From positions 20,907,410-20,971,409 of the forward strand of contig NC_081544.1 in assembly GCF_901000735.1 (NCBI RefSeq): a DNA stretch of 64,000 nucleotides, read 5' to 3'. Below the pieces are notes generated by a model. The model did no database searches. It was given only the letters and a program-made list of their open reading frames with translations, and had not been told where the DNA came from. The position numbers and the translations under genes were made by a program. Origin of the DNA: Corylus avellana. Taxonomy: Eukaryota; Streptophyta; Magnoliopsida; Fagales; Betulaceae. Below are positions 1-10,796 of the stretch, one piece after another; the first letter of the stretch is position 1, and every line of letters begins with the position of its first letter.

Positions 1-660
1 AAGAGAAAATGAAGAAATATATTTAAAGATTCAATCTTGACCGTTACTTAAACTATAATATGCATGTTGTTATTTTAATAATAGTATGTAAGCCAGATCG
101 TCTTGATTGTATATTGAATTCTCAAAAACTCTTTGATAACAAGTTTGGGCTTTAAATAAAACTTTACATCTCGCAGTTAGCTTCCTCGTTATGGTTTGAC
201 AATTGAAAAATAAAATAAAATAAAATAATTATAGTTGACTACAACCATGAACCACCTGTCCACGGCATCAAAATGTATATTTTTTAAAGCCTTTTTTTAT
301 TTTTATAATGTACACAAAATTCAACAATAGTTAATTATTTTGAAGAACAAATAAATATATATATTTATCGGCCTGCTTGAAACCCATTAAGCAGGCAATA
401 ATTCAAAAAAAGTCAACAGTAATAGCTTTTTTTTCCCATAACTTATTAAGTAAGAGATGGACTTGAGAAAAAGAAAATCCTTAATGATTATTAGATGTAT
501 TAATTACTTTTTCTCGAGCTGAGATGTACCATGCAAACCATCCGATCATGCTCCTCCATTATTTGTTCTTAATCATCATTTGACCAGTTGAGACACGTGT
601 TCTTAAGACATTGGTTAATCACATGCCAGACATCACTTTTCTAATATCTATAACCATATT
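1..660. other. AT-rich upstream region, no gene seen
   Basis: No ORF, RNA gene or recognised repeat family stands out. The sequence is AT-rich with short homopolymers. Its right end carries the core promoter of the next gene. Confidence 0.5.
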
Positions 661-666
661 GTATAA

Positions 667-678
667 GTCTATAAATAA
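667..678 (+). promoter_or_regulatory. TATA box of the gene at 711
   Basis: The sequence reads TCTATAAATAAT, a good plant TATA box. It lies about 35-40 bases before the ATG at 711, so transcription would start only a few bases upstream of that ATG and the 5' leader would be very short. The spacing is inferred from the usual 25-35 bases between TATA and start site. Confidence 0.5.
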
Positions 679-710
679 TATCACTCATATTTCTCACATC
701 TATAGCGTTA

Positions 711-1142
711 ATGGAATCCACTTCAATTCTCTCTTCCCCCCTTCTTTCTCGCAGACCAAAAAATGGCCGCCTCTGTCATCCAAAGAGAGCATCCGCCAGA
801 GTTTTTGCGTCGAGAAAAGAAGCTCGCGACCAAAATCATTGCGGCGGCGGCAGCCGGTTAGTGGACGGAAGCATGATTGTTCTCCGGAAACGAATGCATG
901 AGATGAAGATGATGGAGAGGAACTATGAGCCACCGTCCGATTGGATGGATTGGGAGAAGCAGATTTACACAAGCTACGATTCGTTTATATGCGAGATGAT
1001 GGGTTTGTTGCAAATCCAGCTGATGAACACCAGGCCAAGCTTGGCTCTAGGAATTTTGGCTATGCTAATTTCGAGTGTGCCAACATCGACCGCTCTGGTT
1101 TTGTTTTATTTGATGCAGATTACTAAGGTTGTCTTGGCTTAG
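711..1142 (+). CDS. Conserved plant protein of unknown function with a hydrophobic C-terminus
   Basis: An intronless ORF of 143 residues. Residues 1-50 are rich in Ser and Arg and nearly free of acidic residues, like a plastid or mitochondrial targeting peptide. Residues 55-100 form a conserved-looking core with HEMKMMERNYEPPSDW and a following WEKQIYTSYDS stretch. Next come LMNTRPSLALG and a hydrophobic segment (about 112-135) that could be one membrane span. The core resembles a small plant-only family I recall from other angiosperms but cannot name, and no enzymatic motif is visible. A TATA box sits about 40 bases upstream of the chosen ATG. The ATG at 875, or one slightly downstream, could give a shorter form starting at the conserved core. 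The overlapping ORFs at 611-901 (+) and 700-972 (-) look like shadows. Confidence 0.6.
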   Translation: MESTSILSSPLLSRRPKNGRLCHPKRASARVFASRKEARDQNHCGGGSRLVDGSMIVLRKRMHEMKMMERNYEPPSDWMDWEKQIYTSYDSFICEMMGLLQIQLMNTRPSLALGILAMLISSVPTSTALVLFYLMQITKVVLA

Positions 1143-1662
1143 ATTCACCTAATTGGATAAACCATGTTTTTTTTTTTTTTTTTTAAGTTATTTAGCCAAA
1201 ATTAGTGCTTGCACTGCCAATAAAATTGGATAATTTCTAATTTCTTGGCACATCTTGAATGATTGAGTTCATCTATATATACAGGAACTTGCAAGAGTAA
1301 TTATGCAAAAATATGGTGTGAAAGTTGATATAATAGCGGTTACATCACACCATGCAATTCCATTACATCACACCATTAATTATTATTTTCGATTAAACTG
1401 ATAAAAAAATATAAATTTAATCACTTAATCATTACTTTAACAATACAAACATATTAACATATTATCTTCCATATACATAAGGAGACCTTCCTATCAATTC
1501 ACCTCATTAGTGATAACAATTCTTGAATTATTGCTTCCTTTCCCAACAAGAAATTAAGTAGAAATAATTATTGCAGCAGCATCAATCTCAATGATCCAGT
1601 TGAAGCTTGATCACATTTTATGCGCAATCATAAAGAATACGACTTCCCTTCAAATTAGTTTA
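1143..1662. other. Intergenic, 3' flank of the gene at 711
   Basis: AT-rich DNA with a T-tract (about 1166-1185). A short direct repeat around 1340-1375 contains TTACATCACACCAT twice. No gene is supported. Confidence 0.4.
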
Positions 1663-1846
1663 GAATAAATTTTTTTCGACCTACTCTAATAAGTGACAAG
1701 CGTCATTCAACATTTATAAATTTTTAAAAAGTTAATGTATTAGTTCCTAAATTAGTGAAATAACACTTACTAACATATTAAAAAAAATAATAAGAAATAA
1801 CACTTGACACTTATTAAAGTAGATCGAAGAAAATTTTCTTCCGTCC
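1663..1846. mobile_element. Small fold-back MITE
   Basis: About 35 bases at the left end (TTTTTTTCGACCTACTCTAA and onward to AATAAGTGACAAG) are repeated in inverted orientation at the right end (CTTGACACTTATTAAAGTAG and onward to ATCGAAGAAAATTTT). The element is about 185 bp with no coding capacity, the structure of a miniature inverted-repeat element. The exact ends and target duplication were not resolved, so the superfamily is unassigned. Confidence 0.5.
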
Positions 1847-2169
1847 AAACATAATTGCTTCTTTCCCAAACCAATGCAACTCCTTCAATTGCTGCAGACC
1901 GATTAATACCTGGAAGACAAAACAAAAGGTTAGTAGAAATACACTCTATTTATTCCTGCGTTTCAAAATGATAATTTAATTTTGTCTGGCTTCCAAAAGA
2001 TAAACACGATATATATTTATATCACCTACAATATTAAAAATAAAAAAAAAAAAAAAAAAAAAAGTAGTTGGAAAAATATCCCTAAAAGTAAATAAATCTA
2101 TTATCAACAGTCATAACATCTCTAACATAAACAAAAAAAATAAAAATAAAAAAGATTTAAGGTTTTGGA

Positions 2170-2345
2170 GAGCAGGGAGCTCCCTTCAGTCCAAGACGTG
2201 AGAGCTTCAAGTGATCACAGCTCCTGCATCGTTGGATCAAAAACACACCTTCCACGTATCGGTGAGTTGTCGAGCCAACGAGTCAGCAGCTGAGTTTCAG
2301 CCCCTTAAAACTGCCTCGGACTGGACTAAAGAGAGCTCCTTCTTC
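2170..2345 (-). ncRNA. MIR319: MIR319 primary microRNA hairpin
   Basis: On the minus strand the 3' arm contains the canonical miR319 sequence, and the 5' arm contains a complementary star strand. The 18 bases at 2322-2339 pair without mismatch (two or three G-U pairs) with 2176-2193. Nearer the loop a second paired block (CAGCTGCTGACTCGTTGG against CCAACGATGCAGGAGCTG) extends the stem. This long two-block stem is typical of MIR159/MIR319 precursors, which DCL1 processes starting from the loop. miR319 targets class II TCP transcription factors controlling leaf growth and, in some species, certain MYB genes. The overlapping ORFs at 2211-2426 (+) and 2297-2533 (-) are not coding. Confidence 0.93.
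2174..2194 (-). ncRNA. miR319: Mature miR319 (21 nt)
   Basis: Reading the minus strand from 2194, the first 20 bases are TTGGACTGAAGGGAGCTCCC and base 21 is T. From memory this is identical to Arabidopsis miR319a/b. It starts with U, the usual loading signal for AGO1. It lies on the 3' arm, as in known MIR319 precursors. Confidence 0.95.
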
Positions 2346-2443
2346 CATAAACCCTCAACTCGATCTCTCACAAATATTATTGCATGGCATGAGAAAGGAG
2401 AAGATGGGGGAAGGTACGAGGAATGAGTGGGAGGCAATGGGGG

Positions 2444-2453
2444 GCTTTTATAT
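2444..2453 (-). promoter_or_regulatory. TATA box of the MIR319 transcription unit
   Basis: The minus strand reads ACATATAAAAGC, a strong TATA box about 100 bases upstream of the hairpin's 5' arm. The predicted start site is around 2410-2420, giving a leader of about 70 bases before the hairpin. This matches polymerase II transcription of plant pri-miRNAs. Confidence 0.6.
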
Positions 2454-2539
2454 GTAGAGGAGGAGCGAAACACGACATGCAAATCTAAATGCAGCCTGAG
2501 AGAGAGATTTGGGGCAGGCGTCTTATTAATCATTTCTAC

Positions 2540-3224
2540 GTTGTTTCAAAATTAATATATGTATAAAGCTCTTTCAACTCGAAGCAGACAACTCCCTATG
2601 CTTCGTACTCTGCTAATATCTTGTCATACAGCTGGACGGCTCATCAAATTTGATAGAGCAATTTAACAATCATCTTAATTTAATGTGTTATGGTCTAATG
2701 AAGAATGTGGAAATTGAGAGGATTATTTAGTGCAATTACGAGGGATTATTTGTTCGAGGATTTTTCGGCCAAGTTTTTCTCTTAAAAGCATCTACATTCG
2801 ATTCAACATAATAGTTTTCTTTTTTTTTTTTTTAGTTAAGTAATTGGGTTAAAATAACTCTTTCATTCAGCTTAACAAACTAGTCAAGAGTTTGCTGAGA
2901 TGCTACAATGCTCAACAACTTTGTTGAGCAGTACAATGTATAATTTTATTAATAAAAAATAAAAAAATCATTTCATCATCTCTAGCTCTAATTAAAAATT
3001 ATTTAAACTTCTCTCTATTCTCTTGTAGAACTACATAAAAAATAAAAAATAATAAATTTTAAATAAAATCTTAAAATGTTGAGTCAGATGTAAGTACTTT
3101 AAAAAAGTTGATAGTTAAAATAAATAAAAAATAAAAAAGGTGATATTTTGATTAAATTTAGTTAAACTTTTGTCGAGCCGAACGTGAATGCTCTAATTAC
3201 ATTGAAAAAGTGAAATGGAGAGGA

Positions 3225-3258
<34 letters not shown>

Positions 3259-3595
3259 AAAAGGAAGGGGGCTGAAGCAAACAAGGATTCAGCAGACCAG
3301 GGACATGATCTTTTATTTTTTATTTTTATATTTTTTTTAAAAAAAAAAAAATCAAACATTTTATTTGAAATTCGGGCAAAATATCCTCCACAAAGGACGC
3401 ATTAGATGGCGACGCTACCGGGAAGAAATGTGCAAGCTGTTGCACTAACAAACAAACAAGGAATTGAATCACGCGGAAATTGTTGTGAAATTAAAGGTAA
3501 AGTTAAAATTTTATAAAAATAAGTCAAGGATATAATAGTTATCGTATAATTTTTAACGTTTAAAAACTAACAAAAATGTTTAAATTGACTGTAAT
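2540..3595. other. MIR319 promoter side and AT-rich spacer
   Basis: No gene is seen. The part next to 2540 is the likely upstream regulatory region of MIR319. Further on are homopolymer tracts, including about 30 T at 3228-3257. The minus-strand ORF at 3162-3359 is low-complexity lysine-rich translation of these tracts. Confidence 0.4.
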
Positions 3596-3776
3596 CAGGG
3601 ACGGAATCAGCCTTGAGACTGGACAGGGGCCATGGCTGAAAAAATTTAATGGGCAGGAGCCCATTAGCAAAAAAAAAAAATTAACCATAAAAAAATTATT
3701 TTTACCTTAAAAAAAAAAAAATTTTCATTTGGGGGGGGCCCTGGCCCCTGCCAGTCCCCCCCTTCCTCCATCCTTA
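3596..3776. mobile_element. hAT-type MITE with 8-bp target duplication
   Basis: The 181-bp element starts CAGGGACGGAATCAG and ends with the imperfect inverse (CTCCATCCTTA). It is flanked by a perfect 8-bp direct repeat, ACTGTAAT, at 3588-3595 and 3777-3784. Eight-base target duplications and CAGGG..-type ends are the signature of hAT elements. It has no coding capacity, with A-rich tracts and a GC-rich right end inside. Confidence 0.75.
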
Positions 3777-3784
3777 ACTGTAAT

Positions 3785-5076
3785 TGAAAGTTGAAGGTTC
3801 AAATTGAGAGATTTTGAATTTTGAGAGAGTCTTCTCAAAACACGCAGTAGTTAAGAGGTTTAAAGTGAAGTTTTTTCTGAATATGATTAAGAATGTTTTT
3901 AAGTAATAAATATGATTTTTCCCAAATGCCTTATTATATGTCATAGAGCAAAAAAGCAAAGTTTAAATTTGCAGTAGACGCAAGTGTTCTTCCATTCCAA
4001 GTGGGTTTCTTTTATAGTCATTCATAGAAGTCTGAAAAAGGGTTTACAAAAACTTCCAATTATAATATGGAGCTAGCATTGCAGTTGCAGGTCCCAAGAG
4101 GAGGCTTTTTCCTTTTAAATCTTTTTCCTATATTACTATTTTGCTGCTTTGCCTTGATCCCAAAAGAAATCATATATGATGTCTGATATTCAGGTCATGT
4201 AGATTTATGAATCTTTGTTCACAAGCTGACTAGAAAGCAGGTAGACTAGTTTCTTCCCAACTATTTTTTATTTCCCTCCAGCTTTGGTTGGATTTCCGCC
4301 TGCTGTAAATGGTTGTTGAATTTCAATCCCAACCAAATCAGTTCATTTGGAAGCCCTTGACAAAGATGATTGTGTACTCTTTGGCAGAAGCTCAGGTGTG
4401 TTTTGGAGGTATTGATTGATTCGTGTTGAAGATGAGTTAAAATGGTGTACCTGAGCTGCCACACTCACTTACTGTCTCCTAAGAACCAGGGAATCTTACT
4501 ATCTAACCCCCAAGTACCACTCCGTCTTGTCATTTCACTCACTTTTGCATTTTCTACTTTTTCCAATTTTTGTACACTTCTCAGCACGAGTGTCAGTCTC
4601 TTCAACATCTTCCATATATTTAGGGTTTAAACCCTTTTTTTTTAAAAAAAAATTTATTTTATAATAATTTTTTTATATAAATAATAATAAAAATAAGGAA
4701 GTTTAATTATAAATGGACCCACACTCTCATTTTCACTTTCATATTTGTAGGTGACACACCGACGTGACTAGTCACACCACTTTTATCATCATTGAAAAAT
4801 ATACTTAATTTTAATAATATTTAATTGAATCTTTTTATTTTATATTTTTATATGTTACTAAGTGAGTTGGAAAAGTACAAAAACTTTTTATTTAGTGATC
4901 TCCCTGAGAACTCAAGATCATAATTTTTGCTGTCCCTTTTTTTTTTTTGGTTTTCGATAACTTTCAAAGAAATCCAAATCATATATGAGCAAAATAAGGA
5001 GATTGCTTTTTGTTTCTCCTCCACAAAAGGAGAGAGAAATCCTCAAATCTCTCCCTCCAAATCTCCCCCACCGACG
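3785..5076. other. Intergenic, no gene supported
   Basis: Mixed AT-rich sequence. The stretch 4060-4480 is less AT-rich and holds short ORFs on both strands, but none matches a family I recognise or shows splice structure. Confidence 0.35.
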
Positions 5077-5250
5077 GGGAAAAGGATCTTCTCCATTTTA
5101 AAATTTTTCAATTTTTTTTCATTTAGTGCATTTTGAAGGGTTGTGTTGTCCAAAAGTTTTAATGATGGTGGTGCATTAAATGCAATACCCTTCAAAATGC
5201 ACTAAATAGAGGAAATTGAGGGATTTTGAAATGGAGAGAATCCTATTCCC
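5077..5250. mobile_element. Fold-back MITE
   Basis: The two halves are near-perfect inverted repeats. The left half carries TTTAGTGCATTTTGAAGGGT and the right half carries its complement ACCCTTCAAAATGCACTAAA. Homology extends outward to GGGAAAAGGATCTTCTCC against GGGAATAGGATTCTCTCC. The transcript would fold into a hairpin of about 80 bp per arm. No clear target duplication and no ORF. Confidence 0.6.
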
Positions 5251-5926
5251 ACCCACGGGCCACTGCCACCCACCGTCGACCCTCTCTCTCTTGAAATGTC
5301 AATATTGTTCTAAACGTACGCTTTGACCGAAGAAATCAATCAAACATATGAGACCAAATCCAGAGACCCCCAAATGGAAAACCCAATTAAGAAGATGGAA
5401 AAAATATTAATTTGTTCTATAGAGACCCCAAATCCAGATTTGGCCTCTCTCTGGAAATTTTTCACACCTTACCCCCCGTCGACGCTCTCTCTCTCTCTCT
5501 CTAGATTTTTTTATTTTTTTTGTATTTTAGATTTAATTTTTAAATTAAATTAATAAAAAAAATTAATATGTTGACGTGGCAAAACGATGTGTTTTAATTA
5601 GGACTAATGGCGGTTAGAAAATTTTGACGGTAGGGAATTTATTGGCATTTCGATTGACCTAGGGAGTAAATTTTTGAAAAGAAAAAAAAAAAAAAAAAAA
5701 AAAAAAGACATAGTGAGGTTTTAGTTTTGGCTAGTTGACTCAAAGACTTATAATATATTTACTCTTGTTAAAATTATACTTCCTCAGGCATATACAATAG
5801 TAACAATCCCACGCATGTTTAGCTGCATTATAGTTTTAATTTTTTGCTTTTACTTTATAGTCAGATTTGTTTAAGATTGCGTTAAAAGAGTTTTAAAAGT
5901 ATTTTTAATACTTAAATAGTTATTTA
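5251..5926. other. Intergenic with CT microsatellite and A-tract
   Basis: Contains (CT)n at about 5485-5502 and an A-tract at about 5684-5706. The ORF at 5323-5553 is low-complexity with no family resemblance. Confidence 0.35.
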
Positions 5927-5937
5927 GACAACAAAGT

Positions 5938-6048
5938 TTTTTTTTTTTTTTTTTTTTGACATGTCCACACAAGAAGGAGGAGGGGGATTCGAACTAGTGA
6001 CCTTCGCTTTATTAGGCGTGATCCCAACCGATTGAGTTACCTCTTGGG
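5938..6048 (-). mobile_element. tRNA-derived SINE with 11-bp target duplication
   Basis: Read on the minus strand, the element starts CCCCAAGAGGTAACTCAATC (A-box-like TAACTCAATCGG). It continues to a B-box-like AGTTCGAATCCCC and ends in a 3' A-tract (the T-run at 5938-5957 on the plus strand). It is flanked by a perfect 11-bp repeat, GACAACAAAGT, at 5927-5937 and 6049-6059. The split polymerase III promoter, tail and target duplication together define a SINE. It is too degenerate and lacks the folding of a functional tRNA. Confidence 0.8.
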
Positions 6049-6059
6049 GACAACAAAGT

Positions 6060-7166
6060 ATTGGTTTGCTAACAAAATTTAAAAAACACTTTTTTGTTTA
6101 AAAGCTTTCAAAATTGCATTTTAGGAAAAGTTTGAAAATGGTATATTTTCTAAAAAGTTCTTTCAGGCTTTTTCTATAAACAAAAATTATATTTTTAAAC
6201 ATAATCACAAATAGGCTCTTAGTAGTGCACACTAAAAAGTGTTGCAATTTTAGACGCTTTGTATTGTATACTTTTGTACTAGTGCTTTAATGTTAAATTA
6301 TTAATGTATAAATTATGACATATATTTATGAAGTCCGATATATATACTTTTTGTCACACATATATTGTATTATAATTTTTATTTTGAATTGTGTTTACCA
6401 TATTTTTATATATTATAATAAAAAGAATATATAAAGAGAAAAAAAAATTATTATCATTTTATTTTATTAGTTTGGGAACCACCCCAACTAAGACAAACTT
6501 CTAGATCCGCCACTGGAAAGATGATGGATCATCACATCTCTTAGGGTTTATGACTTTGTTAGAGAATCTTTTATAATGGCTCTAAGATTTCATGGATTGG
6601 CATCCAAATCAAGTAGTTTCTGCATATCACTTACTCCTAAAATTCACTACAAAACCATTTCCTAAACAAAACAATACCTTCAACACATGTGTTGGAATGA
6701 AGCTACTAGCTTCTTTAACATCCAGCCTAATTTCGACGGTGACTTTTTGGAGCAAACTTTCTTCTTTTGCTGGTATGTGGTAACAAAATGTTGTGATGAT
6801 CATACCAAATATCTTTTCCATTTGCATTTATTAACAAGCTCTCGAACAAGTTTTTATTAGCCCAAGTGTTGGAATATTTCAATAAAGATGTGTTATTTCT
6901 CCTTAACATGTATAAATAAAATATAAGAATGACATACCTCTATTATTCTCAGTACAAGCTTTTAATATATGTCTGACGAATCTCATGTAGATGCCCAAAC
7001 ATATAGAAAAAAAATTGTGTTTTGTGTGTAGAAAGAAACTATTACATTCAACACTATTTTCACATAATGACCTAATGAAGCCTAATTGCCAAACTTTATT
7101 TATCTATAAGGTGAGAGTAAATAGCTTCTTCATATGTTCACAAAAATTGATCCATCCCATTATGGA
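6060..7166. other. Intergenic, no gene supported
   Basis: AT-rich sequence with several ORFs of 60-66 codons on both strands, none with recognisable homology. Around 6500-6516 the sequence CTAGATCCGCCACTG looks like one end of a hAT-type element, but no partner end was found. Confidence 0.35.
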
Positions 7167-7433
7167 ATCCCGATCTCCTTGAATTCTTAGAGAATTCGAG
7201 TTTCTCAAATTTCTAAATCTGGTCGTCTATTCTATCTAAGGATTAAAAAAAATGCCATTTTTTTGTCTTATTAAGGAAATGTAATAACTCATTTTCTCCC
7301 CAAAATAAAAATACAAAACAATGATGTTTTCTCTCTAGCAAAACCCTAGTGGAGAAGGACCAATGCTTTCCAGGTAGCGGTGAGTCTGTGAAAGGCAACA
7401 GTGCTGTTTTTTGTAATTTGAAATCTCAATTCT

Positions 7434-8200
7434 ATGGAGGAGGAAATACCAAAGATGTGGGAAAACCTCAACCTCAATGAGGATGAGGAGGTGGAAGTGG
7501 GAATCAAAAGTTTTGAACTAGAAGAAGGGGAAAAACGGGGACGAGCATGTATTGTGGAAAATTGATTGCGAAAAGAATGAAGAGCAAGGAGACCCAAAAG
7601 TCCACGTTGACTCAATGGTAGAAACTAGCAAACAACCCTCAAGGTCTTTGGAGAAAACATGTTTCTAATTGCAATTGAAAATCCAAGGGATAAGCAGATG
7701 GTGTTGGAGGGGAGACCGTGGGTGTTTGAAGGGTGCTTGTTCCTGACAGAGGATTAAATAGGAATTGCTCAGCCAACCAAGTTCTTGTTTGACAGAGCCG
7801 CCTTCTGGGTTCGGATGATCAACCTACCTCTGGCTTGCATGGGGCGTGAAATTGGCAGAAAGATTGGAGAGACGGTTGGAGTGGTGAAGGCTGTTGATAT
7901 AGATGGCGACGGGATGGACTGGGGAGAATTTCTCCGAGTCAAGATTCATTTAGATATAACAAAGCCTCTTCCGAGGGGATGGAAACTCAATATTGAAGGA
8001 AAAGTGAAGTGGATCCCGTTTCAGTATGAACGCTTACCGAAATTTTGTTTTCACTGTGGAATTATAAGCCATGGTAGAACTGGCTGTACTAAGAAAAGTG
8101 ATCTACGACACCCAGAGACCAAACCTCAGTATGGGCCTGGACTGTGGGTGCCTTCTCCAACACAAATGTCTAAACGTAACAAAACGATGCAGAGGTGAGG
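7434..8200 (+). pseudogene. LINE ORF1 (DUF4283-like / CCHC zinc knuckle), broken
   Basis: The ORF1 start is likely the ATG at 7434 (MEEEIPKMWENLNL), typical of plant LINE ORF1. Stops soon follow (TGA about 7564). Coding resumes at 7785 with FWVRMINLPL and KPLPRGWKLN, then a zinc knuckle FCFHCGIISHGRTGC with spacing C-x2-C-x4-H-x4-C. Such ORF1 proteins bind the element RNA. The region after 8200 up to 8940 is a low-complexity linker with further stops. Confidence 0.75.
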
Positions 8201-8943
8201 ATAGGCCAATTCAGACCAATCTCCAACAGGTGAGCGGGAAAGGAGGTATGGGAGGAGTTACACTCGAGAATATGACCGGAAAAGGGACGAAACAGCATAT
8301 GATGCTACCAGAGAAACCTTTCTAACCAGTCAATCCCAATCACCTAGAAGGAAAGAGGGGGATTTTCCAGGAGAATCATTTCCGGCCAATCAATCCCGAT
8401 CACCTAGAAGGAAAGAGGGCGAGTATTAAGGAGAAATTCAATGAGGCGTAAAGGGCAAGAGTGCAACGGATGAATCCCACCAGGATACTCCAGCTATTAG
8501 GCGTGATTGTAAGAGTTCCCAACAAGAGCGATATCTGGGTATTAATGCTGGAGAAACAGATGGGAGTCAAATGTTATGAAAAAGGAAAGAAACAGAAGGT
8601 GCGGGTAACGGCTCTTTGGTAGGGAACCTTCAAGAAGTTAGTGGAAACACGGGTCATACTTCAAGCCCGAGGGGAGCTGGATACCCAGGCCCAAGCCTAG
8701 CTGACATAGCCAGAACGATGAAGGTGGCCCAAGATACAAAGGGCCAGAAAAAGCACTGATATCGTGGAAAAGAAAATTTGTTGAGGATGTTGAATCACAA
8801 GCGCCTATGTAGGAAAACAAGAAACAACGTGGTTTCAGCAGTGAGGATCAGGTATGGATAAAGGAGAAAAAGTTAAGTGGCAAATTGAGACATTCCAATG
8901 GATTGGGAGTGGCGGAGGCTAGGAAACAGCCCCGCTGACCGCA

Positions 8944-10780
8944 ATGACGACCCTCAATTGGAACTGCCAAGGGCTTGGCACCCCATTGACAGTTAGAGAC
9001 CTGAGTCGTTTTGTGAGGGAAAAGAAACCCAACTTAGTTTTCCTTATGGAAACCAAGCTTTGTCAGAATAAAATGGAAGTAATTAGATGCAAATTGGGAT
9101 ACCATGGTTTATTTGTGGTTGACTGTATTGGAAGAAGCGGAGGGTTGAAGTTGTTATGGGATTCGGAGACGAAAGTGGAGATCCAGAATTTTAGTCTGAT
9201 AAGTGCCAAATATTGCATATTTGGACCCCTTTATTTACATTAGTTAATCCTTTAGATGTGTCATTATTTAATATTTTGTGTTAGTTTTATGTTTTTAGTA
9301 TTTTGTAGGTCGTTGAAGAAAAACTACAGTTTTAAAGGAAAAAATGCAAAGTTTGGAAGAAAGCATACTTTGAGAAAACCTAAATGATGTGATTAAGTTT
9401 AACAAATCCAAGAAAAAGGTTAAATCGGATTAAAGATCAGATTGGATTAAATTTCATATTGGATAAGATTTCGGATTGGATTCAAATTCAGATTCTGCAC
9501 ATGTCTCAGTATTTTGACCATAAATTTCCCTCTCAAATATTGGATTGAAGTGATTCAAGAAGCATTGGAAAGCTAACTCAAAATAATACAATTCTATTTG
9601 AAATAGGATTTTCCTAATTCGGACGGTTACTATGCCAAAATCACCCCGCACTAAAAGGACGCAAATCTGGACGAATCCTATTCCGATTTCAGACTTCTAT
9701 TTTGACTGGGAGACAGACCTCCAAATTATCTAGGTTTAATAGGGCTTCTAGGATTTTCCTAAGCCTATAAATAGACTTCTTTGCATTCAAGAAAATATAT
9801 ACAATTCTAGAGACTAGTTTTGGGATACAATTTTGGAGACAAAATATAATCCACAGCTTTTCTGTTAGTTTAGTTTTTTTTTTTTAGGTTTAGATTTTAG
9901 TTTCATAGTCATGTGGAGCTAAATGCTCAACTAAGGTTGGGGATGAAGCCTCACCGATGAAGAACAACATCGCTTTATTGTAAGTTTTTATTATTCCGAT
10001 TTTATTGGTTTATTATTTCAATTGTTTTACTTCTTTTTAATATGTAGCATGATTCTTGGATATCTTGTTGTGATTCAAGGATACACTTGATGATTTAGGA
10101 TAATTTCACATAATTGATTACTTGGTTTTTAACTCATAAAAATTGGATATCCTTTGTGATTTGTTCTACGGATACATTTGGTGTTTCAATTAAATTTGGA
10201 TTCATTTTGTGATTTGGTCAATAAATGGATACATACGATGTTTTTGATTAATTCTTTGAAGCATAGTAAAACATACATAAGATTTAAATTGTGAAAACTT
10301 TGGATTAATATTGATAAATATATAATATGTTGTTATGATTTTGTGAGTGTAGATTCCGCATCCTTAGTGACTTTATCTATTGATTTACTTAGTTTATGTA
10401 GTTTATGTTTAGTCTTCTAATTTTCAAAAATCAAAATTTAAAACTCTTTTGGAACTATGTTAGGATTTAATTAGTTTAAATATAAATTGCTATTTCAATA
10501 ATACAATTCTCTGTGAGATCGGCCTCGCACTTGTAATCCATTAACTACAATTGATTCCTGCACTTACGAGTTAATATAAATTGACACATCAATCAACATC
10601 ATATAAACACTATAATCAAAGTTCCCATGGATACCCCACCATGGAAGCTTATAGGCTTTTATGGACATCTGGTACTGACTAAACGTCACACAACATGGAG
10701 TCTACTAAAAATCTTAGCGCAATTTAAGCCATTGCTATGGGCTTGCATAGGTGACTTCAATGAGATATAGACATCTTCGG
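8944..10780 (+). pseudogene. LINE endonuclease domain, interrupted by an LTR
   Basis: The N-terminal part (8944-9196) begins MTTLNWNCQGLGTPLTVRDL and includes the catalytic METK motif of APE-type endonucleases. The LTR at 9197-10591 breaks the domain. Coding similarity resumes at about 10592 and reaches IGDFNEI at about 10746-10768, the conserved GDFN motif of the domain. Stop codons occur on both sides. Confidence 0.7.
9197..10591 (+). mobile_element. Probable solo LTR inside the LINE
   Basis: The inserted 1.4 kb begins TGATAAGTGCCAAATATTGC and ends with GACACATCA, so it has TG..CA ends. It contains a promoter-like CCTATAAATAGACTTC at about 9764-9778 and no ORF. The start resembles a widespread plant Ty3-type LTR family, recalled from memory. 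No internal retrotransposon region or second LTR is present, which suggests LTR-LTR recombination. A clean 5-bp target duplication was not found, so the right border could be off by a few bases. Confidence 0.6.
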
Positions 10781-10796
10781 AGAAGTGGGGAGGCAA

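Noticed and set aside
611..972. ORFs at 611-901 (+) and 700-972 (-)
   Set aside because: They overlap the 711-1142 gene in other frames. The 143-residue frame has the better composition, a TATA box at fitting distance and a hydrophobic C-terminus.
2211..2533. Two short ORFs as possible peptides
   Set aside because: They cover the MIR319 hairpin and its leader. The conservation here is explained by RNA pairing, not coding.
5990..6048. tRNA gene on the minus strand
   Set aside because: A- and B-box-like sequences are present, but the cloverleaf is lacking and the unit has a tail and target duplication, so it is a SINE.
6480..6520. Right end of a hAT-type element (CTAGATCCGCCACTG)
   Set aside because: No matching left end or target duplication could be found nearby.
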